A DNA stretch of 64,000 bases from Acidimicrobiaceae bacterium (lineage in GTDB: Bacteria; Actinomycetota; Acidimicrobiia; Acidimicrobiales; RAAP-2), in the NCBI GenBank assembly GCA_947372925.1, contig CANBVQ010000002.1, forward strand, positions 38,573 to 102,572, read 5' to 3'. Below the pieces are notes generated by a model that was not told the origin of the DNA, made no database searches, and saw nothing but the letters and a program-made list of their open reading frames with translations. Positions 52,995 through 62,369 of this stretch are shown here, in pieces. The stretch's first letter is position 1. Each line of letters opens with the position of its first letter. The position numbers were made by a program, and so were the translations under genes.

Positions 52995-53872
52995 ATCCCT
53001 ACGCTACGCCACGCGACACAGGCGGCACCGAGTATTGGGCCATCCGAACCGAGCGTCGACGGCACCACCGAAACGGCCCGAGCGAAACTCAGGCCGACGT
53101 GCGAGGCCGCTGTCTCATTCGCGGCTTCGAAGAAGGGGCTTCCAAATCCAAGCGCCACCGAGCCGGCGACAAAGAATTGCGTGACGTCGAGGAGTGAGGC
53201 CACCGACGCCACAGCGCGGCCAACCATGACGCCCGTCCGTCGTCGCATCTCCTCATTGGCAGATTTGGGGTCGCCGCCAATCATTGCCCGTATGGCCGTT
53301 CCTGAGGCCTCGGCTTCCAAGCATCCTCGAACACCACAGGCACAGAGTCGTCCACCGGGCTCCACGACCAGGTGGCCAATATGCCCGGCATTACCAAGGG
53401 CTCCATCGAGCAGGTGGCCGTCCAGAATGATGCCGCCTCCAATGCCCGTCGACACGACCATGCTCACGTAGTTCGCACTCCCCTGAGCACCGCCGTAGCG
53501 ACCTTCGGCGAGAGCGAGGGCCTTGGCGTCGTTGTCGATAGAGACGTCCGAACCGGCAATATCTGCCAGCGCTTGTCGCAGTGGAAACTCGCGCCATTCG
53601 GGGATATTGAGGGGTGACACCGTAGTGCCACCTCGGTCCATCGGTCCGCCGCACCCCACGCCAATAGGCGTAGCGGGGGTCACGTCGAGCGCACGAAGCG
53701 ACGCGGCAATCTGATCAAAAAGGTGGCCCTGAACATCGGCCGTTTCGAGGCGAAGCCGATGGGTGATTTCCCCGGCTGGCGTTATTCGTGCAATCTCAAC
53801 TTTGGTGCCGCCAATATCAATGGCGATGCACTCGTTGGCGTTCACTCGCCGGATTGATTCCGACGGGTCCAT
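52991..53872 (-). CDS. ROK-family sugar kinase (glucokinase-like)
   Basis: A 293-aa ROK kinase. ATP-binding IAIDIGGTKVEIA near the N-terminus, the sugar-binding and catalytic region SIDNDAKALALAEG, GTGIGGGIILDG, and the zinc motif CACGVRGCLE with GHIGHLVVEPGG upstream. No DNA-binding N-domain, so it is a kinase rather than a repressor. Glucose is the likely substrate, but N-acetylhexosamines are possible. Its start overlaps the DUF3040 gene by 31 bases. Confidence 0.9.
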   Translation of the reverse strand: MDPSESIRRVNANECIAIDIGGTKVEIARITPAGEITHRLRLETADVQGHLFDQIAASLRALDVTPATPIGVGCGGPMDRGGTTVSPLNIPEWREFPLRQALADIAGSDVSIDNDAKALALAEGRYGGAQGSANYVSMVVSTGIGGGIILDGHLLDGALGNAGHIGHLVVEPGGRLCACGVRGCLEAEASGTAIRAMIGGDPKSANEEMRRRTGVMVGRAVASVASLLDVTQFFVAGSVALGFGSPFFEAANETAASHVGLSFARAVSVVPSTLGSDGPILGAACVAWRSVGI

Positions 53873-54225
53873 CGCATCCAGGGGGGCGTGCCAGTCTGGG
53901 CCCCTTCGGTGGCGGCGCGGGCCTGTCGCGTCAGTCCCAGATCGAAAATCGAAGCGCGACCCATGAGGCGAAGGTTGCGTTCAATCACAACGCCCGAAGC
54001 AAACATGACGCCCACACCCAGGAGTCCTAAGAAGACGCTGGAGGCAAAGCAGGTAATCAAAATCGCCATTCCGGCGATGAAGCCGAGCAACGCCCAACGG
54101 ATCCGACGACCGGCGTGGCTATAGACCGTGGTTTCGCTGACTTTCTTGTCAAACGCGGGGTCGTCAATCCGCAGCGACTGCTCGAGCTGCTGGAGGACTC
54201 GCTGTTCGTGTTCAGAAAGTGGCAT
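53842..54225 (-). CDS. DUF3040 membrane protein
   Basis: A 127-aa protein of the actinobacterial DUF3040 family: N-terminal MPLSEHEQRVLQQLEQSLRI, DPAFDKKVS, then two hydrophobic helices (about residues 43-60 and 63-80) and a polar tail. Function unknown. An AAAGG site precedes ATG and a promoter with -10 TACGCT is seen upstream. It overlaps the ROK gene by 31 bases. Confidence 0.88.
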   Translation of the reverse strand: MPLSEHEQRVLQQLEQSLRIDDPAFDKKVSETTVYSHAGRRIRWALLGFIAGMAILITCFASSVFLGLLGVGVMFASGVVIERNLRLMGRASIFDLGLTRQARAATEGAQTGTPPWMRWTRRNQSGE

Positions 54226-54248
54226 AGGTACTACCTTTCATCTCTCGT

Positions 54249-54277
54249 AGCGTATCGGGCGAAGAAGCAATTGTCAC
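54249..54277 (-). promoter_or_regulatory. Promoter of the DUF3040-ROK unit
   Basis: On the minus strand, -35 GTGACA (54272-54277), 17-base spacer and -10 TACGCT (54249-54254), with a short leader before ATG at 54225. Confidence 0.6.
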
Positions 54278-54313
54278 GAGCAGGGCACGCCTTGCCTCAG
54301 CCAGGAGTAACCC

Positions 54314-54787
54314 ATGAAGGTCGCGGTCATCTGTACGGGCAATATCTGCCGCTCCCCCATCGGGGAGATTCTGCTCCGCGAAGCCATCGCCACGATTCCT
54401 GATTTGGCCCAGCGAGTGGAAGTTACGAGTGCCGGTACGGCGAACTGGCACATTGGCAAACCGATGGATCCCCGCGCTGCCGCGGCACTCCAGCGGGCCG
54501 GGTTGCCGACCGACGCCACGCTCGGGGCCTTCGCTTCGGCCGAACTCTTGCGCGAATTCGGCCTCGTCCTGGTGATGACGCGCGAGCACCGGACTGACGT
54601 GTTGGCCCGCCACCCTGATGCCAACGTTCTCTTAGTCCGCGAACTTCTCGGTCACGGTTCAATGGACGTGCCCGATCCGTACTACGGACGAGACGAAGAT
54701 TTTGACGACTGTCTCGCCATGTTGCGAGAAGTTACTCCGCTGGTCGTGAAGGAGCTTCAGCTTCGCCTAGCTGACCCCGCAGCTTGA
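54314..54787 (+). CDS. Low-molecular-weight protein tyrosine phosphatase
   Basis: A 157-aa LMW-PTP. The P-loop is C7-TGNIC-R13 (CX5R) with S14, and the general-acid loop DPYYG is near residue 120. It could act on protein phosphotyrosine or as an arsenate-reductase-like enzyme, but the DPYYG loop favours phosphatase. AGGAG lies 6 bases before ATG. The last 56 bases overlap the convergent MFS gene. Confidence 0.92.
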   Translation: MKVAVICTGNICRSPIGEILLREAIATIPDLAQRVEVTSAGTANWHIGKPMDPRAAAALQRAGLPTDATLGAFASAELLREFGLVLVMTREHRTDVLARHPDANVLLVRELLGHGSMDVPDPYYGRDEDFDDCLAMLREVTPLVVKELQLRLADPAA

Positions 54788-56330
54788 TATCGGGCAAGGT
54801 CAAACTCAGCAGAAACGCCAGGATGCCGAAGGGCAGCGTGTAGCGAAAAACGGTTTGAATCGACTGGGCGATTGAAGTCAAGATGGCGTGCAGGACGGGT
54901 CCGGGGAGATGAAAGAGTCGGTCGGGGGTCCACATTGACGACGGCGGGACACTCGCGCCACTGAGATGATGCTGCGCTAGAGCGTTTTCCAACTTGCGGG
55001 GCAAGATGTTCGTATAGAGCGCACCGAAGGCGGCTGTGCCGAATGATCCGCCCATTGAGCGAAAGAAATTCGCGGCGGCCGTAGCGGCCCCGAGGTCACG
55101 TAGCTCCACGGCATTTTGTACCGCCACAACCAAGATCTGCATCACCATGCCGAGTCCAATGCCCAGGATGAGCATGAACAGTGTCGTCATCAAACTCGAA
55201 GTCGACATCGTGACAGTGCCGAGCAACGCGAGGCCCACGGTCATGATGGCGGTCCCGAATATAGGAAAGCGGTGATAGCGCCACCCCTTCGAGAGCAGCT
55301 GACCGGCCACCATTGACGTGGTGAAGAGGCCCACCATCAGCGGGAGGAGGCGAAGTCCCGACATGGTGGGACTAACGCCCTTCACCGTTTGAAAGAAAAA
55401 GGGCAAAAACGTCATGGCGCCATACATTGAGAAGCCCACCACGAAACCAATGGCCGAGGCCGACCAGACCACACGGTGGCCCAAGATCCGTGGAGCGAGA
55501 ACTGGTTCGACGGCGCGCATCTCCACACGCCAAAAGGCCACCCCTGCGACCAGACCGAGTCCGGCCAGCCCACAGCTCTGCCAAGAACTCCAACTAAAGG
55601 TATTGCCACCGAGCGAAGTAAAGAGAATGAACGACGATGCGCTCAACGTCAAGAGCAGCGCGCCGGCGTAGTCGATGACGTGCGAGACGCGAGTCAACGT
55701 CTTGGGCAAGGCGACGCCCGTTACGAGGAACGCGATGATCCCGAGGGGAATATTGACGAGGAAGACCCACCGCCACGAGAAGTGATCGACGATCAGGCCA
55801 CCAATCAGGGGGCCAAGAACGGTGGAAGCCCCGAAGGTGGCGCCGAAGAGACCGGAGTAGCGGCCACGGTCACGAGGCGGCACGATGTCGCCGATAACGG
55901 CCTGTGCGCCCACCATGAGTCCACCGCCGCCGAGACCCTGGATCGCTCGAAAGATAATGAGCGCAATCATCGAGTTCGCGATCCCGCAGAGAATCGACCC
56001 AACTAGGAAAAAGACGATAGAGGCTTGGTACAAGTTCTTACGGCCGTAGAGGTCGCCGAGCTTTCCCCATAACGGCGTCGAGACGGTGGAGGCCAGGAGG
56101 TAGGCCACGACGACCCAGCTCAGGTGATTGGCGCCCTGGAGTTCGCCCACAATGGTCGGGAGCGCCGTTGAAACGATTGTGCCGTCGAGCGCCGAGAGGA
56201 ACATGCCAAGCATTAAGGCGCCAAAGATGGTGTAGAGCTCTCGTTTGCTCAGGTCTTTCGGGCTGGTCTTAGTCACGGGGATCCCATCGGTACGCGTCAA
56301 TCGCCAACAAAAAAGCACTTCTAACGCCAT
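54732..56330 (-). CDS. DHA2-family multidrug exporter (MFS, 14-TM)
   Basis: A 532-aa MFS drug:H+ antiporter of the EmrB/QacA type. It begins with about 30 polar residues, then LMLGMFLSALDGTIVSTALPTI, motif A LGDLYGRKNLYQ and motif C-like segments, with about 14 hydrophobic helices. Start is uncertain: ATG at 56330 follows AGGG, but GTG at 56276 (VTKTSPKDLS) is also reasonable. It has a 56-base overlap with the phosphatase gene. Substrate unknown. Confidence 0.9.
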   Translation of the reverse strand: MALEVLFCWRLTRTDGIPVTKTSPKDLSKRELYTIFGALMLGMFLSALDGTIVSTALPTIVGELQGANHLSWVVVAYLLASTVSTPLWGKLGDLYGRKNLYQASIVFFLVGSILCGIANSMIALIIFRAIQGLGGGGLMVGAQAVIGDIVPPRDRGRYSGLFGATFGASTVLGPLIGGLIVDHFSWRWVFLVNIPLGIIAFLVTGVALPKTLTRVSHVIDYAGALLLTLSASSFILFTSLGGNTFSWSSWQSCGLAGLGLVAGVAFWRVEMRAVEPVLAPRILGHRVVWSASAIGFVVGFSMYGAMTFLPFFFQTVKGVSPTMSGLRLLPLMVGLFTTSMVAGQLLSKGWRYHRFPIFGTAIMTVGLALLGTVTMSTSSLMTTLFMLILGIGLGMVMQILVVAVQNAVELRDLGAATAAANFFRSMGGSFGTAAFGALYTNILPRKLENALAQHHLSGASVPPSSMWTPDRLFHLPGPVLHAILTSIAQSIQTVFRYTLPFGILAFLLSLTLPDIKLRGQLGEAEAPSRPAE

Positions 56331-56351
56331 TCAACCCTAGTCATCAAGAAT

Positions 56352-56357
56352 TAGGCT
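56352..56357 (+). promoter_or_regulatory. Possible leaderless -10 element of nhaA
   Basis: TAGGCT, six bases before an in-frame ATT at 56364, the same spacing as at the other leaderless genes. Confidence 0.35.
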
Positions 56358-56363
56358 TTCGCC

Positions 56364-57539
56364 ATTACCAAGACTGCCCCCACTCAGCAAACTCTTCTCT
56401 CCCGTGTGCTGCACGCCGAAACAGCGGGTGGTGCCACACTTCTCGTGGGACTGCTGGCTGCTCTGACGTGGGCCAACGTCGAACCCGACTCGTACCAGCG
56501 TCTCTTGAGTTGGTCGCTGCCGGAGTTTTTGCATCACTGGGAGATTGGCACCACGTACTCCCTCGTTGTCAACGGCCTGATGACGCTCTTCTTCTTCGCC
56601 ATTGGCATTGAACTCAGTCACGAAATTAGAATTGGCCAACTGCGCGATACGCGAAAAGCGATTGCGCCAATTGTTTCGGCCCTCGGTGGGATGCTCGGAA
56701 CGGCTCTGGTCATCAGCGTGTTCGGCTGGCTCTTTCACAACGCCCCCGCGAGATCATCTTGGGGCGTTCCAATGGCGACCGACGTGGCTTTCGCTCTCGG
56801 CGTTTTGGCATTGGCCGGACCTCGCATCCCGCGCGAGTTGCGTGTCTTCCTGCTGACGCTGGCCGTGGCCGATGACATCTTTTCAGTGATCGCCCTGGCC
56901 CTGACTGGACCTCACGCCCCTGACGTGACATGGACGTTGATCGCCGTGGGAGTGGGGCTGGCGGTCGCCAAGTTCGCCCGATTTATTCCCTCGGCCCTCT
57001 GGGTCGTTGCGCTCATCCTCGAATGGCTCCTCTTTATCAAGGCCGGCGTAGAACCATCATTAGCCGGGGTCGTTATTGGGCTCGCAGTCCCATTTAACGG
57101 GGAACGAAGCGTGGGTCACCGCCTAGAGATACCGGTCATGCTTGCCTCCACTTGGTTAGCACTTCCCCTCTTCGCCTTTGTGGCGACCGGCGTGACCTGG
57201 AGTGCAATTGTTTGGGACCAGACGGGTTCGCAGTTCGGATTGTTTCTTCTGCTCGCCCGAGGTGTCGGCAAGGTGGTGGGCATTGTTGGCGTCGTCAGTC
57301 TGGCCCGACGAGCCGGTATTGGTCCAGATCCATCGCTCACAAAACCAATGTTCGTTGGTCTCGCGATGCTCTGTGCCGTCGGCTTCACCGTTCCTCTGCT
57401 CTTTGCTGGCAACGTGTTTGGCGTGCCGTCTTCGCTCTACAACATGGCCACGTTGAGCCTGTTGATGGCGTCACTGCTGTGTGCCATTGCGGGCGTGGTG
57501 ATCCTTCGCCGGAGTACGGCGCAACTCGTGGCAGAGTAG
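56364..57539 (+). CDS. nhaA: Na+/H+ antiporter NhaA
   Basis: An NhaA exchanger with 11-12 helices. Family motifs are HAETAGGATLLVGLLAALTWAN, FFFAIGIELSHEI, ATDVAFALGVLAL and AVADDIFSVIAL with the two conserved Asp. The first ATG/GTG-type start is GTG at 56406, which would begin exactly at the first conserved residues and leave no N-terminal segment and no ribosome site. The frame is open to 56355, and ATT at 56364 lies six bases after TAGGCT, so the protein may begin there (391 aa). The gene identity is secure and the start is not. Confidence 0.9.
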   Translation: MTKTAPTQQTLLSRVLHAETAGGATLLVGLLAALTWANVEPDSYQRLLSWSLPEFLHHWEIGTTYSLVVNGLMTLFFFAIGIELSHEIRIGQLRDTRKAIAPIVSALGGMLGTALVISVFGWLFHNAPARSSWGVPMATDVAFALGVLALAGPRIPRELRVFLLTLAVADDIFSVIALALTGPHAPDVTWTLIAVGVGLAVAKFARFIPSALWVVALILEWLLFIKAGVEPSLAGVVIGLAVPFNGERSVGHRLEIPVMLASTWLALPLFAFVATGVTWSAIVWDQTGSQFGLFLLLARGVGKVVGIVGVVSLARRAGIGPDPSLTKPMFVGLAMLCAVGFTVPLLFAGNVFGVPSSLYNMATLSLLMASLLCAIAGVVILRRSTAQLVAE

Positions 57540-57558
57540 ATGGACTAAAGGAGCACCA

Positions 57559-58521
57559 ATGAAGACTCGTTTGACGGAACTACTCAAGATTGAACACCCC
57601 ATCATGCTGGCCGGTATGGGCGGCGTTTCCTACTCAGCCCTCTCCGCGGCGGTATCCAATGCCGGTGGTTACGGTTGCCTCGGCGCCAGCACCATGAGCT
57701 CTGAGGTGCTGGCCGAAGAGATCGCTCGCACTAAGGCGGCCACCGATAAGCCATTCGGTGTTGACCTGCTCACCGCATTCCCCGACTCTCTCGTTAAGAA
57801 CGTGGAACTTCTCATCGAGGGTGGCGCAACCACGTTCGTGGCCGGACTCGGCGTACCGACCCACGTCGTAGATCTCTGTCACCGCAACAACGTCCTCGTT
57901 GTTTCCATGTGTGGCAAGGTCGAACACGCCAAGCGAGCCGTGGACGCCGGGTGCGACCTTGTCGTCGCCCAGGGCACCGAGGCTGGCGGACACACCGGAA
58001 CCGTTGCGACCTTTCCTCTCGTCCCCATGATCGTTGACGCCGTGGGCAAGGACGTTCCCGTCGTGGCCGCTGGTGGCATCTTCGATGGCCGCGGCCTCGC
58101 CGCCGCCCTGGCACTAGGTGCCGACGGTGTCTGGATTGGCACCCGCTTTATCGCGACACTGGAAGCGCGCGTCCTGCCTGGTTTCCGCGAAGGCATCATC
58201 GCCTCTCGCGAGGACGGCACCATCATCTCTAAGGGATTCAGCGGCAAAACCATGCGCGTCTTGAAGAACGATCAAACGGCCGAGTACGAGCAGAACCCTT
58301 CACTCATTCAGCCCTTCCCCCAGCAACTCATGACCAGCCTGTCGAACGGCACTTTCCACCTCGGTGGTGACGAAACGACAATCGGCGTCGATCCGGCACG
58401 TGAGGGCTACCCCGCCGGTCAGGCCTCGGGTGCCATTAACTCGGTTGTTTCAGCCGGTTCAATCGTGGCCTCGATGATGGCTGAGGCTGAAGCGGCGATT
58501 GCTCGCATCGCCAAGCTGTAG
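57559..58521 (+). CDS. Nitronate monooxygenase (NPD family)
   Basis: A 320-aa FMN TIM-barrel enzyme of the 2-nitropropane dioxygenase family. The N-terminal HPIMLAGMGGVSYSALSAAVS, AQGTEAGGHTGTV (with the conserved His) and VAAGGIFDGRGLAAALALGADGVWIGTRF are visible. It may oxidise nitronates such as propionate-3-nitronate, or act as an enoyl-reductase-like oxidoreductase. AAAGGAG precedes ATG. Its stop directly abuts the stop of msrA. Confidence 0.9.
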   Translation: MKTRLTELLKIEHPIMLAGMGGVSYSALSAAVSNAGGYGCLGASTMSSEVLAEEIARTKAATDKPFGVDLLTAFPDSLVKNVELLIEGGATTFVAGLGVPTHVVDLCHRNNVLVVSMCGKVEHAKRAVDAGCDLVVAQGTEAGGHTGTVATFPLVPMIVDAVGKDVPVVAAGGIFDGRGLAAALALGADGVWIGTRFIATLEARVLPGFREGIIASREDGTIISKGFSGKTMRVLKNDQTAEYEQNPSLIQPFPQQLMTSLSNGTFHLGGDETTIGVDPAREGYPAGQASGAINSVVSAGSIVASMMAEAEAAIARIAKL

Positions 58522-59157
58522 TTAGAGCAGCCCTACGGGGCAACTCACGCCAGTACCACCAATACCGCAGTAGCCGTTGGGGTTCGCGGTGAGGTACTGC
58601 TGGTGGTACTCCTCGGCGAAGTAGAACGTGTCCGCCGGTGCCACTTCGGTCGTAATGGTGCCGAACCGCGACGCCGAGAGTCGAACCTGATAGTCCGCGA
58701 GCACTTCGCGAGCGTCACGCTCCTGATCGGCGCCGACGAAGTAAATCGCGCTGCGGTACTGCGTCCCCACATCACCACCCTGACGAAAGCCCTGGGTTGG
58801 ATCGTGATTCTCAAAGAAGATGGCGAGCAACTGCCGATAGGACACGACGGCGGGATCAAAGGCCACCATGACGACCTCTGTGTGGTTAGTCAAACCCGAG
58901 CAGACCTCTTGGTAGGTCGGATTCGGCGTGTCGCCACCTTGGTAGCCCGAAGCGGTGACGTAGACGCCCGGTGTTTCATAGAACTTGCGCTCGGCCCCCC
59001 AGAAACATCCCATGCCAAAGTAGGCCAGCTCGATACCTGAGGGGTAGGGGGCGTGGAGCGAAACGTTCAGCGTCAGGTGGTTGCGATCGATCTGGATTGC
59101 CTGAGTGCGGCCGGGCAAAGTATCGCTGGGGGTGACCATTTCAGAACGTGAACGCAT
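58522..59157 (-). CDS. msrA: Peptide methionine-S-sulfoxide reductase MsrA
   Basis: A 211-aa antioxidant repair enzyme. The catalytic Cys is in [41 protein letters not shown] and the C-terminal resolving Cys in [10 protein letters not shown] are present. ATG is supported by TAATCT six bases upstream; the first 30 or so residues before the domain are extra. msrB is not adjacent. Confidence 0.96.
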   Translation of the reverse strand: MRSRSEMVTPSDTLPGRTQAIQIDRNHLTLNVSLHAPYPSGIELAYFGMGCFWGAERKFYETPGVYVTASGYQGGDTPNPTYQEVCSGLTNHTEVVMVAFDPAVVSYRQLLAIFFENHDPTQGFRQGGDVGTQYRSAIYFVGADQERDAREVLADYQVRLSASRFGTITTEVAPADTFYFAEEYHQQYLTANPNGYCGIGGTGVSCPVGLL

Positions 59158-59163
59158 ACGCGC

Positions 59164-59169
59164 AGATTA
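59164..59169 (-). promoter_or_regulatory. Leaderless -10 element of msrA
   Basis: TAATCT on the minus strand, six bases before ATG at 59157, overlapping the end of the upstream MFS gene. Confidence 0.45.
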
Positions 59170-60585
59170 CGGGCGTCGGGCGCTCCGTATTGCGACCAAC
59201 ACCGCGATGGTGGCGGGGGCAATCAGGGTGGCAATGGCTACACGATTAGAGGTGGCGTGATTGTGCTCGAGAATCACCATGGCGGAGGTCGCTAGAGCCA
59301 TGCCAATGGCACTTCCGGCCGCACGAGCCAGGTTCAACGTTCCCGAGGCCAGTCCCCGGTCTTCGAGATGGACACCCTCCATGACCAGAGAGTTGTTTGT
59401 GGTGTTAGCTGCGCCAATGGCGAGTCCGATGAGGACGAGTAGTCCGGCCACAATCTTTCCGTTGGGGGCCACCGAAATACCGACTAATGAAAAGGCAATT
59501 GTCGCCATAGATATCTGCTGCACCAGTCCCGAGGAGAGACGGCGGCGGACGCGACCGCTGAGTGGAGCCATCAGGGCCAAACCAATCGGAATCGCCATGG
59601 TGGCCTCACTGGCGTGAACAATCGAGGCACCGAAGTCCTTCTTCACAAAGAAGGGAACGGTAACCAGGAGTCCGAAGAATGAAATGTAGGTCAGGACGAG
59701 GAGCGCTATCGAGAAGCGCACTTCAATCATGCGAAAGAGTCGGGGCAGAAAGATCGGCGCCTTGGCGCGGCGTTCGATTGGGAAGAGCGCCATCGTGGCA
59801 CTAATTCCAATCGCGATGAATCCCAGCGTGGGGCCGTTCCAGCCGATCTTGGCGGCCAAGGTCATGCCACCGAGAATGCCGGCAGCGGCCGTGGCCAGTA
59901 CCACTGAGCCCAAGACATCGAGTGGGGCCTTGGGGGCCACGACTCTTGTTCGAGGCAGGAAGAGGACCGACGCCACCAGGGCGGCGAAGGCGATGGGTGC
60001 GCTTATGAGAAAGATGAAACGCCATGGAATGTGGCCAATAAGCAGACCACCCACGAAGGGGCCGATCGCGAGTCCGATGGCCTGCGAGGCCGCCTGGATG
60101 CCGAGCGCGGTGGTTCGCTGGTGCTCTTTCACCGAGGCGGTAATGAGGGCCACGGAGTTGGCCTGGACCATTGCGATACCGAGTGCACTCACCGATCGGG
60201 CGACCAACAAAATGATGAAGTGGTGGGCCGAGAGCGTTGCGGCAACCGCCCCGACGAGAAAGATTATGAAACCGTCAACGTAGACCCGCTTGCGTCCGAG
60301 CGTGTCAGCCCGGCGACCAAAGAGCAGCAAGGTGGCCACCATCACCACGAAGGGGGCCAGACCAATCCAAACAACTTCCGATAACGGACGGTGGAGTTTC
60401 TCCACCAGCGTGGGATAGGCCACGGTGATGACCCCATTGTCGATCTGACTCATCACGGCACCGAGACAGACGGCGGTCACGGCGAGCCACTCCGCGTGTC
60501 GATACTCCCGGATACTTCGAGGTCGAGCTCGTTCAGCACGACCGGGAAGTTCGGCTGGCTCGCCTAAGTACTCGGGATATGACAC
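59167..60585 (-). CDS. MFS drug-exporter-like protein
   Basis: A 472-aa MFS protein with about 14 hydrophobic segments of the DHA2 type: MSQIDNGVITVAYPTL, LLLFGRRADTLGRKRVYVDG (motif A) and IGLAIGPFVGGLLIGHIPWRFIF (motif C). GTG at 60585 is preferred to 60672, since the longer form would overlap the divergent ABC gene. It is not identical to the exporter at 54732 and is probably another efflux pump; substrate unknown. Confidence 0.88.
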   Translation of the reverse strand: MSYPEYLGEPAELPGRAERARPRSIREYRHAEWLAVTAVCLGAVMSQIDNGVITVAYPTLVEKLHRPLSEVVWIGLAPFVVMVATLLLFGRRADTLGRKRVYVDGFIIFLVGAVAATLSAHHFIILLVARSVSALGIAMVQANSVALITASVKEHQRTTALGIQAASQAIGLAIGPFVGGLLIGHIPWRFIFLISAPIAFAALVASVLFLPRTRVVAPKAPLDVLGSVVLATAAAGILGGMTLAAKIGWNGPTLGFIAIGISATMALFPIERRAKAPIFLPRLFRMIEVRFSIALLVLTYISFFGLLVTVPFFVKKDFGASIVHASEATMAIPIGLALMAPLSGRVRRRLSSGLVQQISMATIAFSLVGISVAPNGKIVAGLLVLIGLAIGAANTTNNSLVMEGVHLEDRGLASGTLNLARAAGSAIGMALATSAMVILEHNHATSNRVAIATLIAPATIAVLVAIRSARRP

Positions 60586-60654
60586 AACATCAGTTTGGCA
60601 GTTTCTGCAGAGGGATTGTGAAAGTGGTGTGGCAGACTGACGTCGGAGGTCCAC

Positions 60655-61572
60655 GTGATCGAAGTTCAACATCTCACCAAGCGTTTCGGCGACAACCTGG
60701 CCGTTGACGATTTGAGTTTCACCGTAAAGCCCGGAATCGTGACGGGCTTTCTCGGTCCCAACGGATCAGGGAAATCCACGACGATGCGCCTGATTCTGGG
60801 ACTCAACTCCCCCACCAGCGGTACTGCCACTATCAACGGCCAACGGTTCGCGGAGCTCAAGGCCCCGTTGCGCGAGGTCGGAGCGCTACTGGACGCCAAA
60901 GCTCTCCATCCCGGCCGCTCGGCGCGTAATCAACTGGTCGCGCTCGCACTCTCGAACCAAATCAGCCTGAGCCGCGTCGACGAAGTACTCGACATCGTGG
61001 GCTTAACCGACGTCGCCAATCGTCGCGCCGGTGACTTTTCGCTCGGCATGAGCCAGCGCCTCGGCATCGCCTCGGCCCTCCTGGGCGACCCCGGCACACT
61101 GATGTTCGACGAACCAATCAATGGACTCGACCCCGAGGGTATTCGATGGGTCCGCGACTTCTTTCAGCAACTCGCCGACGAAGGGCGAACCGTCCTCGTC
61201 AGCTCTCACCTCATGAGCGAGATGGCCCTTACGGCTGATCACTTCATCATCATTGGGCGCGGTCGCATGATTACCGAAGGCTCAAAGGAAGAGCTCGCCA
61301 AGAGCGGCACGGGATCGGTGCACGTGCGAACACCGTTGCATCAAGAGTTCAAGCAGTTGGTAGCGGACAAGCAGTGGCAGATGCGCGAAGAGGCCGACGC
61401 CTTTGTGATCGAAGGGGTCCCCGTGGCCGAAATTGGCGATCAAAGTTTCGCCGCCGGAATTCCCTTGCACGAACTCTCGGCCCGCGAGGTCTCCCTCGAG
61501 GACTCATTCATGGCCCTCACCGCGGGAGCGGTCGAATACACGGGACGACGTATGCGTAAAGGAAAGCTGTAA
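60655..61572 (+). CDS. ABC transporter ATP-binding protein
   Basis: A 305-aa nucleotide-binding subunit. Walker A GPNGSGKSTTM, Q-loop region, signature FSLGMSQR (LSGGQ variant), Walker B TLMFDEPINGLDPEG and the H-loop VSSHLMSE. The C-terminal about 75 residues form an accessory domain as in BcrA-type ATPases. GTG has GGAGGT four bases upstream. The permease ATG overlaps its stop by 1 base, giving a two-gene exporter. Drug or peptide export is likely but unproven. Confidence 0.94.
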   Translation: MIEVQHLTKRFGDNLAVDDLSFTVKPGIVTGFLGPNGSGKSTTMRLILGLNSPTSGTATINGQRFAELKAPLREVGALLDAKALHPGRSARNQLVALALSNQISLSRVDEVLDIVGLTDVANRRAGDFSLGMSQRLGIASALLGDPGTLMFDEPINGLDPEGIRWVRDFFQQLADEGRTVLVSSHLMSEMALTADHFIIIGRGRMITEGSKEELAKSGTGSVHVRTPLHQEFKQLVADKQWQMREEADAFVIEGVPVAEIGDQSFAAGIPLHELSAREVSLEDSFMALTAGAVEYTGRRMRKGKL

Positions 61573-62366
61573 TGCCCAGAGTTTCCATCATTTCCGTCAT
61601 TCGTTCGGAGTTCCTAAAGCTTCGAACCCTCCGCTCCACGTGGCTGAGTTTTGCTATCACCGCCGCGCTCACCATCGGGTTCGGCGCCCTAATTAGTTAC
61701 GTCACCAAGATGCAGTTCCCAAAGATGTCGTTCATTGAGAAGGCTACTTTTGACCCCATTGCGATCTCTCTCGTGGGAACTCTCTTTGCGCAGTTTGCGG
61801 TGGGGGTCATTGGAGCCTTGATGATTACCAGTGAATTCGTTTCCGGATCGATTCGCACCACCTTGGCAGCGGTGCCTTCGCGCATGCGCATTCTGGTGGC
61901 CAAAGCCGCAGTCCTTAAATTCAGTGTGCTCATTGTGGGATTGATTTGTGCCTTTGCGGCATTCCTTCTGGGTCAGGTCATCATGAGCGGTCCTGGCATT
62001 CCCACGGCGACGCTGGCCGATGCCAATACGCTGCGCGCAGTTCTGCTCGCCGGGCTGTACCTCATGTTGTTGTCGTTGCTCGGTTTTGGCCTAGGTCTCA
62101 TCATCCGGCAAACGGCCGGCACTATCAGCGCCTTCGTCTCCATCCTGCTCGTACTCCCCCTCATTACGTTCCTGCTTCCTGCCGCCTGGCGCGACGCCAT
62201 CGCCAAATTTCTGCCCTCGAGCCTGGGTCGCTCCATGATGTCGGCCCCCGGGTCAATCACGGAAATTCCTCTCTTCAGTCCATGGGCCGCCACCGGTATT
62301 CTCATTGGCTACGTGGTCCTGATTATCGGAATCGGGGCCTACCTGTTCGAACATCGGGACGTGTAA
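61572..62366 (+). CDS. ABC-2-type permease
   Basis: A 264-aa membrane protein with six hydrophobic helices. The layout (SEFLKLRTLRSTWLSFA, then MITSEFVSGSIRTTLAAVPSRMRILVAKAAV) is that of ABC-2 permeases such as BcrB-like ones. It pairs with the upstream ATPase, which overlaps by one base. The final helix ends IGIGAYLFEHRDV. Confidence 0.92.
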   Translation: MPRVSIISVIRSEFLKLRTLRSTWLSFAITAALTIGFGALISYVTKMQFPKMSFIEKATFDPIAISLVGTLFAQFAVGVIGALMITSEFVSGSIRTTLAAVPSRMRILVAKAAVLKFSVLIVGLICAFAAFLLGQVIMSGPGIPTATLADANTLRAVLLAGLYLMLLSLLGFGLGLIIRQTAGTISAFVSILLVLPLITFLLPAAWRDAIAKFLPSSLGRSMMSAPGSITEIPLFSPWAATGILIGYVVLIIGIGAYLFEHRDV

Positions 62367-62369
62367 TCC

